From an uncultured Flavobacteriales bacterium (GTDB lineage: Bacteria > Bacteroidota > Bacteroidia > Flavobacteriales_D > Crocinitomicaceae), in the NCBI GenBank assembly GCA_903879765.1, contig CAIRMS010000094.1, positions 1 through 12,964 on the forward strand: a stretch of 12,964 nt of DNA. The letters run 5' to 3'. The notes beneath the pieces are model-generated. The model saw only the letters and a list, made by a program, of their open reading frames with translations. It searched no databases and was not told where the DNA came from. Positions 6,793 through 12,964 of this stretch are shown piece after piece (position 1 is the stretch's first letter; each line of letters begins with the position of its first letter). The translations under genes and the position numbers were made by a program.

Positions 6793-7383
6793 TTACGCAC
6801 GAAAGATTTTTGCAAATGTTTTGCAGATGATGATAAGATCCTGACTCAAGGTCGGATTGGCAAGGTATTTCTCGTTCAGCTTAATTTTTGCCGGCATTAT
6901 CTCGTGGATGTAGGTCTGTTGAGGATTATCAGATTTGGCCAATAATTCATTCTCGTGAAAATATGCCAAGGAGGCATGATCTGTAATACCAGGTTTCACT
7001 TGAAGGATTTTTCGTTGTTCTTTGGTGTATAAATCAACGTATTCCTTCACTTCTGGACGCGGTCCAACAATGCTCATTTCTCCTTTCAGGACATTGATAA
7101 ATTGAGGAAATTCATCTAATTTAAACTTGCGTAAATAATACCCAACTCGCGTGATTCTTGGATCTCTTGAACCGACAGTTATCTTTCCGCCAGCTTCCGC
7201 ATTTGTACGCATAGAACGGAACTTATATAGTCCAAATGGAACTGCATTTTGACCGATCCGGATTTGCTTAAAAAAGATTCCACCTCGGGATTCTAATAGA
7301 ATGAAAAGTGAAATGAATATGCCCAACGGTAAAAAACACAAGAGAACAAAACTGGAAAAAATGATATCAAATAGTCTTTTCAT
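6793..7383 (-). CDS. Short bacterial sugar transferase (phosphoglycosyl transferase, PglC/WcaJ-type)
   Basis: The enzyme moves a sugar-1-phosphate from a nucleotide sugar to undecaprenyl phosphate, the first membrane step in making a surface glycan. The 196-residue protein has one hydrophobic N-terminal segment (about 4-30), consistent with a reentrant membrane helix. GGIFFKQIRIG, then KFRSM (54-58), LDEFPQ with the catalytic dyad Asp90-Glu91, and VGPRPE (106-111) follow. These are the hallmarks of the monotopic PF02397 family. It is the short catalytic-core form, lacking the four-helix N-terminal domain of WcaJ. A frame four codons longer begins with GTG; the ATG at 7383 is preferred because MKRLFD is the usual family start and a -7 element lies 20 bases upstream. 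No other glycan genes are in view, so the sugar and polymer cannot be named. Confidence 0.92.
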   Translation of the reverse strand: MKRLFDIIFSSFVLLCFLPLGIFISLFILLESRGGIFFKQIRIGQNAVPFGLYKFRSMRTNAEAGGKITVGSRDPRITRVGYYLRKFKLDEFPQFINVLKGEMSIVGPRPEVKEYVDLYTKEQRKILQVKPGITDHASLAYFHENELLAKSDNPQQTYIHEIMPAKIKLNEKYLANPTLSQDLIIICKTFAKIFRA

Positions 7384-7403
7384 GCGTAACTTCACATTTG
7401 ATA

Positions 7404-7411
7404 CAAAACTA
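7404..7411 (-). promoter_or_regulatory. Candidate -7 promoter element for the sugar transferase
   Basis: On the minus strand 7411-7404 reads TAGTTTTG, an exact TAnnTTTG match, 20 bases before the preferred ATG at 7383. No -33 TTG was seen at the expected distance. This supports the ATG over the upstream GTG. Confidence 0.45.
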
Positions 7412-7427
7412 ATTCATTTTCCGAATC

Positions 7428-7757
7428 ATGGCGCAGGAACTACAAGAACAAGTCAAAAATGCCTTAAGTGATCAGTCCTTTCGTGCCGCGACATTGGAGC
7501 AAATCCAAAAGGATTTTCACCGTTGTGGACTAACACTTTTGTCGATTGAATTAACTGACTTACTCCAATCGATTGAATCTTGCATCAAAAACGTTTCCAA
7601 CACCCAATTACAGCAATTAATTTACCTAATCGATATCCCCGAAGCCCTTTTTCTTTCTCTTACAAGAAAAGAAACTTTTCACCAAGAATTAAGCGAAGCC
7701 ATATTAATGAGAGAAGCAATAAAAGTATATTTACGCAATAAATTTAGCGAGCAATGA
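7428..7757 (+). CDS. Hypothetical protein, 109 residues, predicted all-helical
   Basis: I do not recognise a named family. The protein is soluble, without signal peptide or membrane helix, and its composition (many Leu, Gln, Glu, Ile) suggests mostly alpha helix. Notable stretches are LIYLIDIPEALF (64-75) and REAIKVYLRNKF near the C-terminus; Cys33 and Cys52 are the only cysteines. Reality as a gene is supported by its overlap with the next gene at ATGA (7754-7757) and by lying between a divergent gene and dnaN, with no competing gene on the other strand. It starts 44 bases from the divergent sugar transferase. No good TAnnTTTG element was found in front of it. It probably forms an operon with the PH-domain protein. 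Confidence 0.75.
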   Translation: MAQELQEQVKNALSDQSFRAATLEQIQKDFHRCGLTLLSIELTDLLQSIESCIKNVSNTQLQQLIYLIDIPEALFLSLTRKETFHQELSEAILMREAIKVYLRNKFSEQ

Positions 7758-8272
7758 ATACATACAAAGCCTCCATGGATAGAACGACCAAGACACTGAC
7801 CATTCTTGTTCCGCTATTGTTATTCTTTACCGTATTTATTCCTTATTTCTCAAAGAACACCGCTGGATCTATCGATTTTTTAAATCCAAGTCCAGTAGAT
7901 GTTTTTCCATTTGGTCTAATCCTCATTCTCGTCATTACTTATGGTTTTAGTCCAAAAGCCTATGCCCTAGAAGACCGACAATTAATCATTTATCGTCCTT
8001 TTCACCGCAAGTTTTATTCGACGACGGATATGAAAACAGTATCTATTGTTAGCAAAAAAGACATGCCACGGTCGATTCGTGTTTTTGGCGTTGGCGGCTT
8101 GTTTGGGTATTTTGGTTTATTCCGAAACAGTCTCTACGGAACAATGATCTGGTACGCTACTCGCCGTGACCAATTTGTGGTTATTGAACGTTCCAATGGT
8201 AGGACAATTGTTCTAACTCCAGATGACCCAAATTCATTCGTGCAAGAAATCAATCAAACAATTCAGCGATAA
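7754..8272 (+). CDS. Membrane-anchored bacterial PH-domain protein
   Basis: The 172-residue protein has two membrane helices, about 14-32 and 50-65, joined by a short loop rich in Ser, Asn and Pro. A cytoplasmic domain of about 100 residues follows. That domain begins with a beta-rich stretch (AYALEDRQLIIYRPF) and includes FGVGGLFGYFGLFRN. It ends in strands QFVVIERSNGRTIVLTPDDP and a final helix FVQEINQTI. This order is typical of bacterial PH (bPH) proteins, where a two-helix anchor is followed by a PH-like barrel. Substrate or partner is unknown; such domains are usually treated as membrane-associated scaffolds. Its start overlaps the stop of the preceding gene, and dnaN follows after 76 bases. 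Confidence is good for the fold, low for role. Confidence 0.8.
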   Translation: MNTYKASMDRTTKTLTILVPLLLFFTVFIPYFSKNTAGSIDFLNPSPVDVFPFGLILILVITYGFSPKAYALEDRQLIIYRPFHRKFYSTTDMKTVSIVSKKDMPRSIRVFGVGGLFGYFGLFRNSLYGTMIWYATRRDQFVVIERSNGRTIVLTPDDPNSFVQEINQTIQR

Positions 8273-8329
8273 AACAGAGAAAGTATCGGTTTTCACGCTG
8301 TTCGATGTGTATTTTCTCGCTTGATTTAT

Positions 8330-8337
8330 TAAATTTG
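8330..8337 (+). promoter_or_regulatory. Candidate -7 promoter element for dnaN
   Basis: TAAATTTG at 8330-8337 is an exact match to the Bacteroidota -7 element. The predicted start site would be only about 5 bases before the first ATG (8349) and 11 before the second (8355). No -33 TTG was found about 19 bases upstream. Confidence 0.5.
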
Positions 8338-8348
8338 TATCTAAATTA

Positions 8349-9473
8349 ATGAGTATGAATTTCATTGCCTCAAGCACAAGCCTTTTAAAACACCTTCAAA
8401 GTATATCAGGAGTTCTGAATACGAGCAATACCTTGCCGATTTTAGATAACTTTCTTTTTGAAATTGTCAATGGTGAACTTACTGCATCTGCATCTGATTT
8501 AGAAACGACCATGGTAACAAAAATGGAAGTTCAATCGGAAGAAGATGGTAAAATCGCTATTCCCGCTAAATTATTGCTGGATGTTTTAAAAAGTTTACCT
8601 GATCAACCGTGTACCTTCAAAGTGAATGCAACGAATTATCAAATTGAAATTGCGTACGACAATGGAAAATCACGAATGGTTGGATTCAATGGTGATGAAT
8701 TCCCGAAAATTCCTGAATTAGCAGGTAAAAGCTCCATTAAATTATCTGGAGAGTTGTTATCTCGTGCCATTAACAAAACATTATTCGCCTCTGGAAACGA
8801 TGACCTTCGTCCAGTGATGAGTGGTGTTTTCTGTCAATTCTCTTCAAGTGAAATCACATTTGTAGCTACGGATGCACACAAACTTGTTCGTTTCAGAAGA
8901 ACGGATGCAGAAGCAAGTGGAAGTTCTGCTTTCATTTTGCCGAAGAAACCATTAAATATGTTAAAATCAAATCTTCGTGGTGATGAAGATGTGTTGTTAG
9001 AATACAATGAGTCCAATGCAGTTTTCACCTTCAATGACTTGATTTTAGTTTGTCGACTCATCGACGGAAAATACCCGAACTACGAAGCCGTAATTCCGAA
9101 AGAAAATCCAAATGTGTTGACGATCGATCGTTCACAGTTACTTTCTTCCATCAAACGCGTTTCCCTTTTCTCGAACAAAACAACGCATCAAATTAAATTG
9201 AAACTTATTGGTTCTGAACTTTCTTTGTTTGCAGAAGACATCGATTTTTCTAGTGAAGCTACCGAACGTTTGACGTGTAACTACGATGGTGATGATTTAG
9301 AAATTGGATTCAATTCTCGTTTCCTTATGGAAATGTTGAACAACTTGGATTCGGATGAAATCAAACTTTCAATGAGCGAACCAAGTCGTGCGGGAATTTT
9401 AACTCCTTCTATCCCTGCAAATGAACATGAAGACATTCTTATGCTCGTGATGCCGGTGATGCTGAACCGTTAA
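8349..9473 (+). CDS. dnaN: DNA polymerase III beta subunit (sliding clamp)
   Basis: The ring-shaped homodimer encircles DNA and tethers the replicative polymerase and many repair proteins. The 374 residues match the usual length of about 370 and the three-domain clamp architecture. Domain 1 starts with NFIASSTSLLKHLQSISGVL and TLPILDNFLF. Domain 2 includes LRPVMSGVFCQF and FVATDAHKLVRF, a well-conserved clamp stretch. Domain 3 ends in ILMLVMPVMLNR, close to the usual terminus that forms part of the partner-binding pocket. The frame has two possible starts, ATG 8349 (MSMNF) and ATG 8355 (MNF); relatives typically begin at the second, and the predicted promoter leaves very little leader for the first. 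The gene is not next to dnaA here. rlmN follows after 13 bases and is probably co-transcribed. Confidence 0.97.
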   Translation: MSMNFIASSTSLLKHLQSISGVLNTSNTLPILDNFLFEIVNGELTASASDLETTMVTKMEVQSEEDGKIAIPAKLLLDVLKSLPDQPCTFKVNATNYQIEIAYDNGKSRMVGFNGDEFPKIPELAGKSSIKLSGELLSRAINKTLFASGNDDLRPVMSGVFCQFSSSEITFVATDAHKLVRFRRTDAEASGSSAFILPKKPLNMLKSNLRGDEDVLLEYNESNAVFTFNDLILVCRLIDGKYPNYEAVIPKENPNVLTIDRSQLLSSIKRVSLFSNKTTHQIKLKLIGSELSLFAEDIDFSSEATERLTCNYDGDDLEIGFNSRFLMEMLNNLDSDEIKLSMSEPSRAGILTPSIPANEHEDILMLVMPVMLNR

Positions 9474-9486
9474 TCCAAACATTTAC

Positions 9487-10560
9487 ATGCCTCAAGGATT
9501 GAGCAACATTCGGAATTTATCCTTGAAGGAACTTCAGGGTGAATTTGTTGAGCGGAATGAAAAATCATTTCGTGCCAAACAAGTCTATGAATGGCTATGG
9601 AAAAAAAATGCGGCATCTTTTGAAGAAATGACCAACCTGAGCAAGGAACTCAGAGAGATGCTTCAACAAAATTATTTCATTGATCACATCCACCTTCAGG
9701 ACCAGCAGATTAGCAAGGATAAAACCATCAAATGTGCGTTTACCATTGAGGAAGGTAAGGTCGTGGAAGGCGTACTTATCCCAACAAAATCTCGCACTAC
9801 CGCATGTATTTCATCGCAAGTTGGATGTAGTCTATCGTGTACCTTTTGTGCAACGGGAAGATTAAAATTACTGCGAAATTTGAGCGCCGGCGAAATCGTT
9901 GATCAAGTTGTCTACTTAAAAAATCAAGCAGAAGATCGCTATGGTCAAAATCTGACCAACATTGTCTACATGGGAATGGGTGAGCCACTGCTAAATTATA
10001 AAAATGTCCTGCAATCCATCGACCGTCTGTGTAGCGAAGATGGACTTGGAATTTCTCCGAAACGCATTACTGTATCCACTGCTGGAATCGCGAAAATGAT
10101 TCGCAAACTTGGTGATGACGATGTTAAATTCAATTTAGCACTGTCTCTTCATGCAGCGAATGATAAAAAACGTGATAAAATCATGGAAATAAATGAATCC
10201 AACAACCTTTCTGAGTTATCAGAGGCCTTGGAGTATTTCCACGAAAAAACAGGGTCTAGAGTCACGTTTGAATACATTATTTTCAAAGATTTTAATGACG
10301 AAATTGACGATGCGCGGGAACTTGCAAACTTTGCAAAATGTGTTCCGTGTAAAATCAATATCATTGAATACAATCCAATTGAAAACGGTGAATTCCAACA
10401 AGCAGATGCACACAAAGTGGATGCCTTCGCTGCCTTTTTAGAATCGAAAAACCTCATCGTGAATGTTCGACGCAGCCGCGGAAAAGACATCGATGCTGCT
10501 TGCGGACAACTTGCCAACAAGAACAAAGCAATTCTTAAGGACGAACGCATACTGAAGTAA
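9487..10560 (+). CDS. rlmN: Dual-specificity RNA methyltransferase RlmN
   Basis: This radical SAM enzyme methylates C2 of A2503 in 23S rRNA and A37 in some tRNAs, supporting translational accuracy. The 357 residues show the cluster-binding motif C114-SLS-C118-TF-C121 (CX3CX2C) in a QVGCSLSCTFCATG context. The two catalytic cysteines of the family are also in place: Cys107 in ACISSQVG, seven residues before the cluster motif, and Cys339 in the terminal AACGQL. The GMGEPLLNY segment for SAM binding is intact. An N-terminal helical domain occupies about 1-85. With both catalytic cysteines present, the protein should be active. It is distinguished from the related resistance enzyme Cfr only by overall family resemblance and chromosomal housekeeping context. 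The start is 13 bases after the dnaN stop. Confidence 0.96.
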   Translation: MPQGLSNIRNLSLKELQGEFVERNEKSFRAKQVYEWLWKKNAASFEEMTNLSKELREMLQQNYFIDHIHLQDQQISKDKTIKCAFTIEEGKVVEGVLIPTKSRTTACISSQVGCSLSCTFCATGRLKLLRNLSAGEIVDQVVYLKNQAEDRYGQNLTNIVYMGMGEPLLNYKNVLQSIDRLCSEDGLGISPKRITVSTAGIAKMIRKLGDDDVKFNLALSLHAANDKKRDKIMEINESNNLSELSEALEYFHEKTGSRVTFEYIIFKDFNDEIDDARELANFAKCVPCKINIIEYNPIENGEFQQADAHKVDAFAAFLESKNLIVNVRRSRGKDIDAACGQLANKNKAILKDERILK

Positions 10561-10570
10561 CAACTCTTGT

Positions 10571-10593
10571 TTTCAATCGTCTTTTAATTGAAA
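10571..10593. repeat. Short inverted repeat between rlmN and natA
   Basis: TTTCAAT (10571-10577) and ATTGAAA (10587-10593) form a perfect 7-bp inverted repeat around a 9-base loop. It starts 11 bases after the rlmN stop and ends 10 bases before the natA ATG. It could be a weak terminator or a small operator; it is AT-rich, lacks a T-run and may be chance. Confidence 0.3.
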
Positions 10594-10603
10594 TCCATTT
10601 CAT

Positions 10604-11362
10604 ATGATTAAAGTGTCACACCTCCGAAAGGAATTTGAACTCAGTCGACAACAAAAGAAAGAACTCAATACAACGGCCAACAAAGCACTCGCAGTGGATG
10701 ACCTAAGTTTTGAATGTCAGCCTGGAAAAGTATTTTCTTTACTCGGACCCAACGGAGCCGGAAAAACAACCACATTACGCATGCTATCAACTATTTTATC
10801 TCCAACTTCCGGAAGTATTGAAATTGCTGGCATTGACGCAGTGAAATATCCACAGGAAGCTCGTTCGAAAATTGGATTCTTAACCGGTTCAACAGGCCTT
10901 TACGCCCGATTGACACCACTCGAAATCATCGATTATTTCGCTGCCTTATATCAAGTTCCCACAAAAGAAAAAGAAGAGCGAAAAAAGTACTTATTCGATC
11001 TGTTGAACATGAACGATTTTCTTCAAAAACGAATCGGAAAGTTAAGCACTGGTATGAAACAAAAAGTTTCCATTTGCCGCACGATGATTCACAATCCAGA
11101 AGTGGTCATTTTCGATGAACCCACCAGTGGATTAGATGTCATAACTGCAGAAAACATCATAAAACTAATACGCGATTGCAAGGATCAAGGAAAAACAGTC
11201 ATTTTCTCAAGCCACATCATGAGTGAAGTCGATTTATTGTGTGATGATCTTGCCATTGTTCACAAAGGACAACTGAAATACAATGGACAAATGTCCGATT
11301 TTCGTCAAAACATGGAAGCTAGTAATCTAACGGAAGAATTCATCCGTATTGTTCAACGTTAA
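10604..11362 (+). CDS. natA: ABC transporter ATP-binding protein, NatA type
   Basis: This is the cytoplasmic ATPase that powers the permease encoded next. The 252 residues include Walker A GPNGAGKT (48-55), the ABC signature LSTGM (147-151), Walker B VVIFDE (167-172), the D-loop SGLD and the switch His204 in FSSHIM. The usual Q-loop glutamine is not evident: the region reads IGFLTGSTGLYARLT, a form known in NatA-like exporters. The long loop before the Walker A, rich in Gln and Lys (15-25), is unremarkable. The gene ends 10 bases before the permease start, so the two form an operon. By resemblance to Bacillus NatA the pair may export sodium or a toxic compound, but the substrate is not set by sequence. 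Symbol is by family only. Confidence 0.9.
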   Translation: MIKVSHLRKEFELSRQQKKELNTTANKALAVDDLSFECQPGKVFSLLGPNGAGKTTTLRMLSTILSPTSGSIEIAGIDAVKYPQEARSKIGFLTGSTGLYARLTPLEIIDYFAALYQVPTKEKEERKKYLFDLLNMNDFLQKRIGKLSTGMKQKVSICRTMIHNPEVVIFDEPTSGLDVITAENIIKLIRDCKDQGKTVIFSSHIMSEVDLLCDDLAIVHKGQLKYNGQMSDFRQNMEASNLTEEFIRIVQR

Positions 11363-11372
11363 TTCATCCCTC

Positions 11373-12563
11373 ATGATATTTACTATTTTCAAAAAAGAAC
11401 TCATCGATACTTTACGTGACAAACGCACGATGCGTACGATGTTATTAATTCCCTTGCTTGTTTTCCCCATCACATTAACACTATTTGTCAACGTATCCTC
11501 TTCCTTTGAGAAAAAAGCCAGTGAAGAGAAATTAAAAATCGGTGTTTGGGGTGATCTCGGCGCCAAATATTGGAATCAGCTCGAGCAAATGCCCGCCGGA
11601 CTTGGTAAAAAGGAATTAGAAAACTTCGAGGATTCTTCCGCATTAAAACGTGCGATCGAACAAGGAGAAATTCAACTTGGACTCATTGTTCCTAAAAACG
11701 AAGCGGAATTGACCCGAACGAAACAGTCTATACCTTTAACTTGGTTATTCGATGCATCCTCAGTTGGAAGGCAGCAACGAGCGGAATCCTACATGAACTT
11801 TATGTCCAATAAAGCAGAAGCAATTCGTTTAAAGGAACTCGGTGTCGATGTAGAAAAAATTCACCCACTCGTTCCTGTTTATCAAAATTGCGCGAGTGAC
11901 AAAAAAATGATTGGACAATTGGCCGGTGGATTTTTACCCTATATTTTCATTGCTTTTGGATTCATTGGTTGCATGTATCCAGCGATTGATTTATTCACGG
12001 GAGAAAAAGAACGTGGAACCATTGAAACACTCCTTACGACTCCAGTATCCAGATGGCAGATTTTAGTCGGTAAAATGATGGTCGTTGTCACCTCCGGAAT
12101 GCTTGCAGCAAGTTGTGCACTTTTAGGATTGTTTGTTTCCATTGAGTTTTTGGACATCGTTCAAAACAAAGAGATTTTAGACATCGTTCATGGTATTCTG
12201 ACTCCATCCTTTATCATTGCCATGTTTAGCTTGCTTTTCCCTCTAGTCGTCTTTTTTGCCGGAGCCATGATTCCAATCGCAGTTTACGCCAAATCGTTTA
12301 AGGAAGCACAAAGCATCATTACGCCATTGAACTTCGTGATGGTTCTTCCAGCAATGATTGGATTCTTTCCTGGGATTGAATTAAATGCGATGACCGCAGC
12401 AATTCCTGTAGTGAACATCGTTCTTTCCACAAAGGAATTAATTTCCGGAACATTGTCCGTGGGATACTATTGCATTAGTTTGGGAATCATGTTACTTCTC
12501 GCGACACTTTCAGTGATAGTTTCTTACCGTCAATTCGGGAACGAAGCGCGTATTTTAAACTAA
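11373..12563 (+). CDS. natB: ABC-2 type permease, NatB-like
   Basis: This is the membrane half of the exporter. The 396 residues start with an amphipathic segment and a membrane helix at about 22-42. A large extracytoplasmic domain spans about 43-183, and five or so further helices follow. The diagnostic ABC-2 motif EKERGTIETLLTTPVSR lies at 211-227, between the second helix and the third. A frame beginning at a TTG at 11349 would overlap natA, so the ATG at 11373, with MIFTIFKKELIDTLRDKR typical of NatB, is chosen. An in-frame near-repeat, LDIVQ and LDIVH, occurs around residues 260-273. The stop shares bases with the stop of the convergent T9SS gene (12560-12563). The substrate is unknown; sodium export is the precedent in Bacillus. 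Confidence 0.9.
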   Translation: MIFTIFKKELIDTLRDKRTMRTMLLIPLLVFPITLTLFVNVSSSFEKKASEEKLKIGVWGDLGAKYWNQLEQMPAGLGKKELENFEDSSALKRAIEQGEIQLGLIVPKNEAELTRTKQSIPLTWLFDASSVGRQQRAESYMNFMSNKAEAIRLKELGVDVEKIHPLVPVYQNCASDKKMIGQLAGGFLPYIFIAFGFIGCMYPAIDLFTGEKERGTIETLLTTPVSRWQILVGKMMVVVTSGMLAASCALLGLFVSIEFLDIVQNKEILDIVHGILTPSFIIAMFSLLFPLVVFFAGAMIPIAVYAKSFKEAQSIITPLNFVMVLPAMIGFFPGIELNAMTAAIPVVNIVLSTKELISGTLSVGYYCISLGIMLLLATLSVIVSYRQFGNEARILN

Positions 12564-12964
12564 CGAATCACGTGGATAAATCCACTTTTCGCTTGTTGGT
12601 CAACCTCCAATAAATAGAAATAAACACCATCTGCTAAGATTGTTCCATTCACGTCTTTTCCGTTGAATGGAGTATCGAAACGTTTTCCAGCGTATACCAA
12701 ATTACCCCAACGATTGAATAACTTTAATTGATATTCCTGACACGATTTAAACATCGATTCAATGTCCAATTCATCATTGTTACCATCGCCATTCGGTGTG
12801 AGTACATTGGGAAAGTCAAAATCCATATAATCATAGATATTCTCGATAGAAACAGAAATACTTGAAGGACTTGACACACAGCCATTGATCGAAACCGTCA
12901 CACTATAAATGCCGATTTGCGGAAGCTGAACTGGGAAATACACATTTTCGCTCGATGAAGAGAA
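12560..12964 (-). CDS. Secreted T9SS cargo protein, C-terminal part (gliding-motility type CTD)
   Basis: The frame is open from the right edge for 134 residues and stops at TAG (12562-12560), so the start and most of the protein are outside. The last about 85 residues are a type B type-IX-secretion sorting domain (CHU_C family). It begins with FPNVLTPNGDGNND, continues with YQLKLFNRWGNLVYAG and the FNGKDVNG turn, and ends with LADGVYFYLLEVD and a terminal GFIHVIR. The domain directs export through the outer membrane and release or attachment at the surface. The preceding visible segment, GIYSVTVSINGCVSSPSSISVSI, resembles the end of an Ig/PKD-like adhesive domain. Proteins of this type are usually very large and repetitive. 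An internal ATG at 12943 is not a real start. Function beyond secretion cannot be assigned. Confidence 0.92.
   Translation of the reverse strand, partial: FSSSSENVYFPVQLPQIGIYSVTVSINGCVSSPSSISVSIENIYDYMDFDFPNVLTPNGDGNNDELDIESMFKSCQEYQLKLFNRWGNLVYAGKRFDTPFNGKDVNGTILADGVYFYLLEVDQQAKSGFIHVIR

Noticed and set aside
8277..8318. Possible hairpin (GAGAAAGTA with TATTTTCTC) between the PH-domain gene and dnaN
   Set aside because: The stem is AT-rich with one G-T pair and a 24-base loop, and no T-run follows; not convincing as a terminator.
10149..10550. 133-residue minus-strand open frame
   Set aside because: It is antisense to the conserved C-terminal half of rlmN, which has all catalytic residues; it has no recognisable domain.
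11349..11372. Upstream TTG start for natB
   Set aside because: It would overlap natA and adds eight residues not expected in the family; the ATG at 11373 begins the usual NatB N-terminus.

Overview
This window looks like ordinary chromosomal DNA from a Bacteroidota bacterium, most likely order Flavobacteriales; a Fluviicola/Crocinitomicaceae-like relative is possible, but that is a guess. The reasons are the AT-rich composition, a type IX secretion (type B / gliding-motility associated) C-terminal sorting domain at the right edge, a fused ResB-CcsA cytochrome c biogenesis protein, several Bacteroidota-type TAnnTTTG promoter elements and an arsenic operon of the Bacteroidota type. No rRNA, tRNA, CRISPR array, insertion sequence or prophage was seen. 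Genes are packed tightly and no gene-free stretch exceeds about 100 bases.

Layout, left to right. At 1-285 (minus) is the N-terminal part of a secreted alpha/beta-hydrolase esterase. A 92-base divergent promoter region separates it from a long plus-strand ccsBA gene (378-3566), which overlaps by ATGA with an RluA-family pseudouridine synthase (3563-4246). Running the other way at 6723-4230 is a complete four-gene arsenic resistance operon: arsR, a Cys-rich DUF6428-type gene, a thioredoxin-type arsenate reductase and acr3. A strong palindromic operator lies just upstream of arsR. A lone sugar-phosphate transferase (7383-6793, minus) follows. Then come plus-strand housekeeping genes: an unrecognised 109-residue protein, a membrane-anchored PH-domain protein, dnaN (sliding clamp) and rlmN (23S rRNA/tRNA methyltransferase). 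A NatAB-type ABC exporter pair (10604-12563) follows. The window ends inside the C-terminal part of a large secreted T9SS cargo protein (minus, 12560 to the edge).

How the genes work together. The ars operon forms a full circuit: ArsR senses arsenite and releases the operator, the reductase converts arsenate to arsenite, and Acr3 exports it. The DUF6428-type protein is the unexplained partner; its Cys-rich tail suggests it binds arsenite or another soft metal. CcsBA attaches heme to apocytochromes c outside the membrane. DnaN and RlmN are core replication and translation functions.

The most interesting item is the small Cys-rich ars partner protein, together with the 28-bp symmetric operator that probably controls it. 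The rest of the window is ordinary. Start codons were moved inward from the longest open frames for ccsBA, the arsenate reductase, the sugar transferase and natB.
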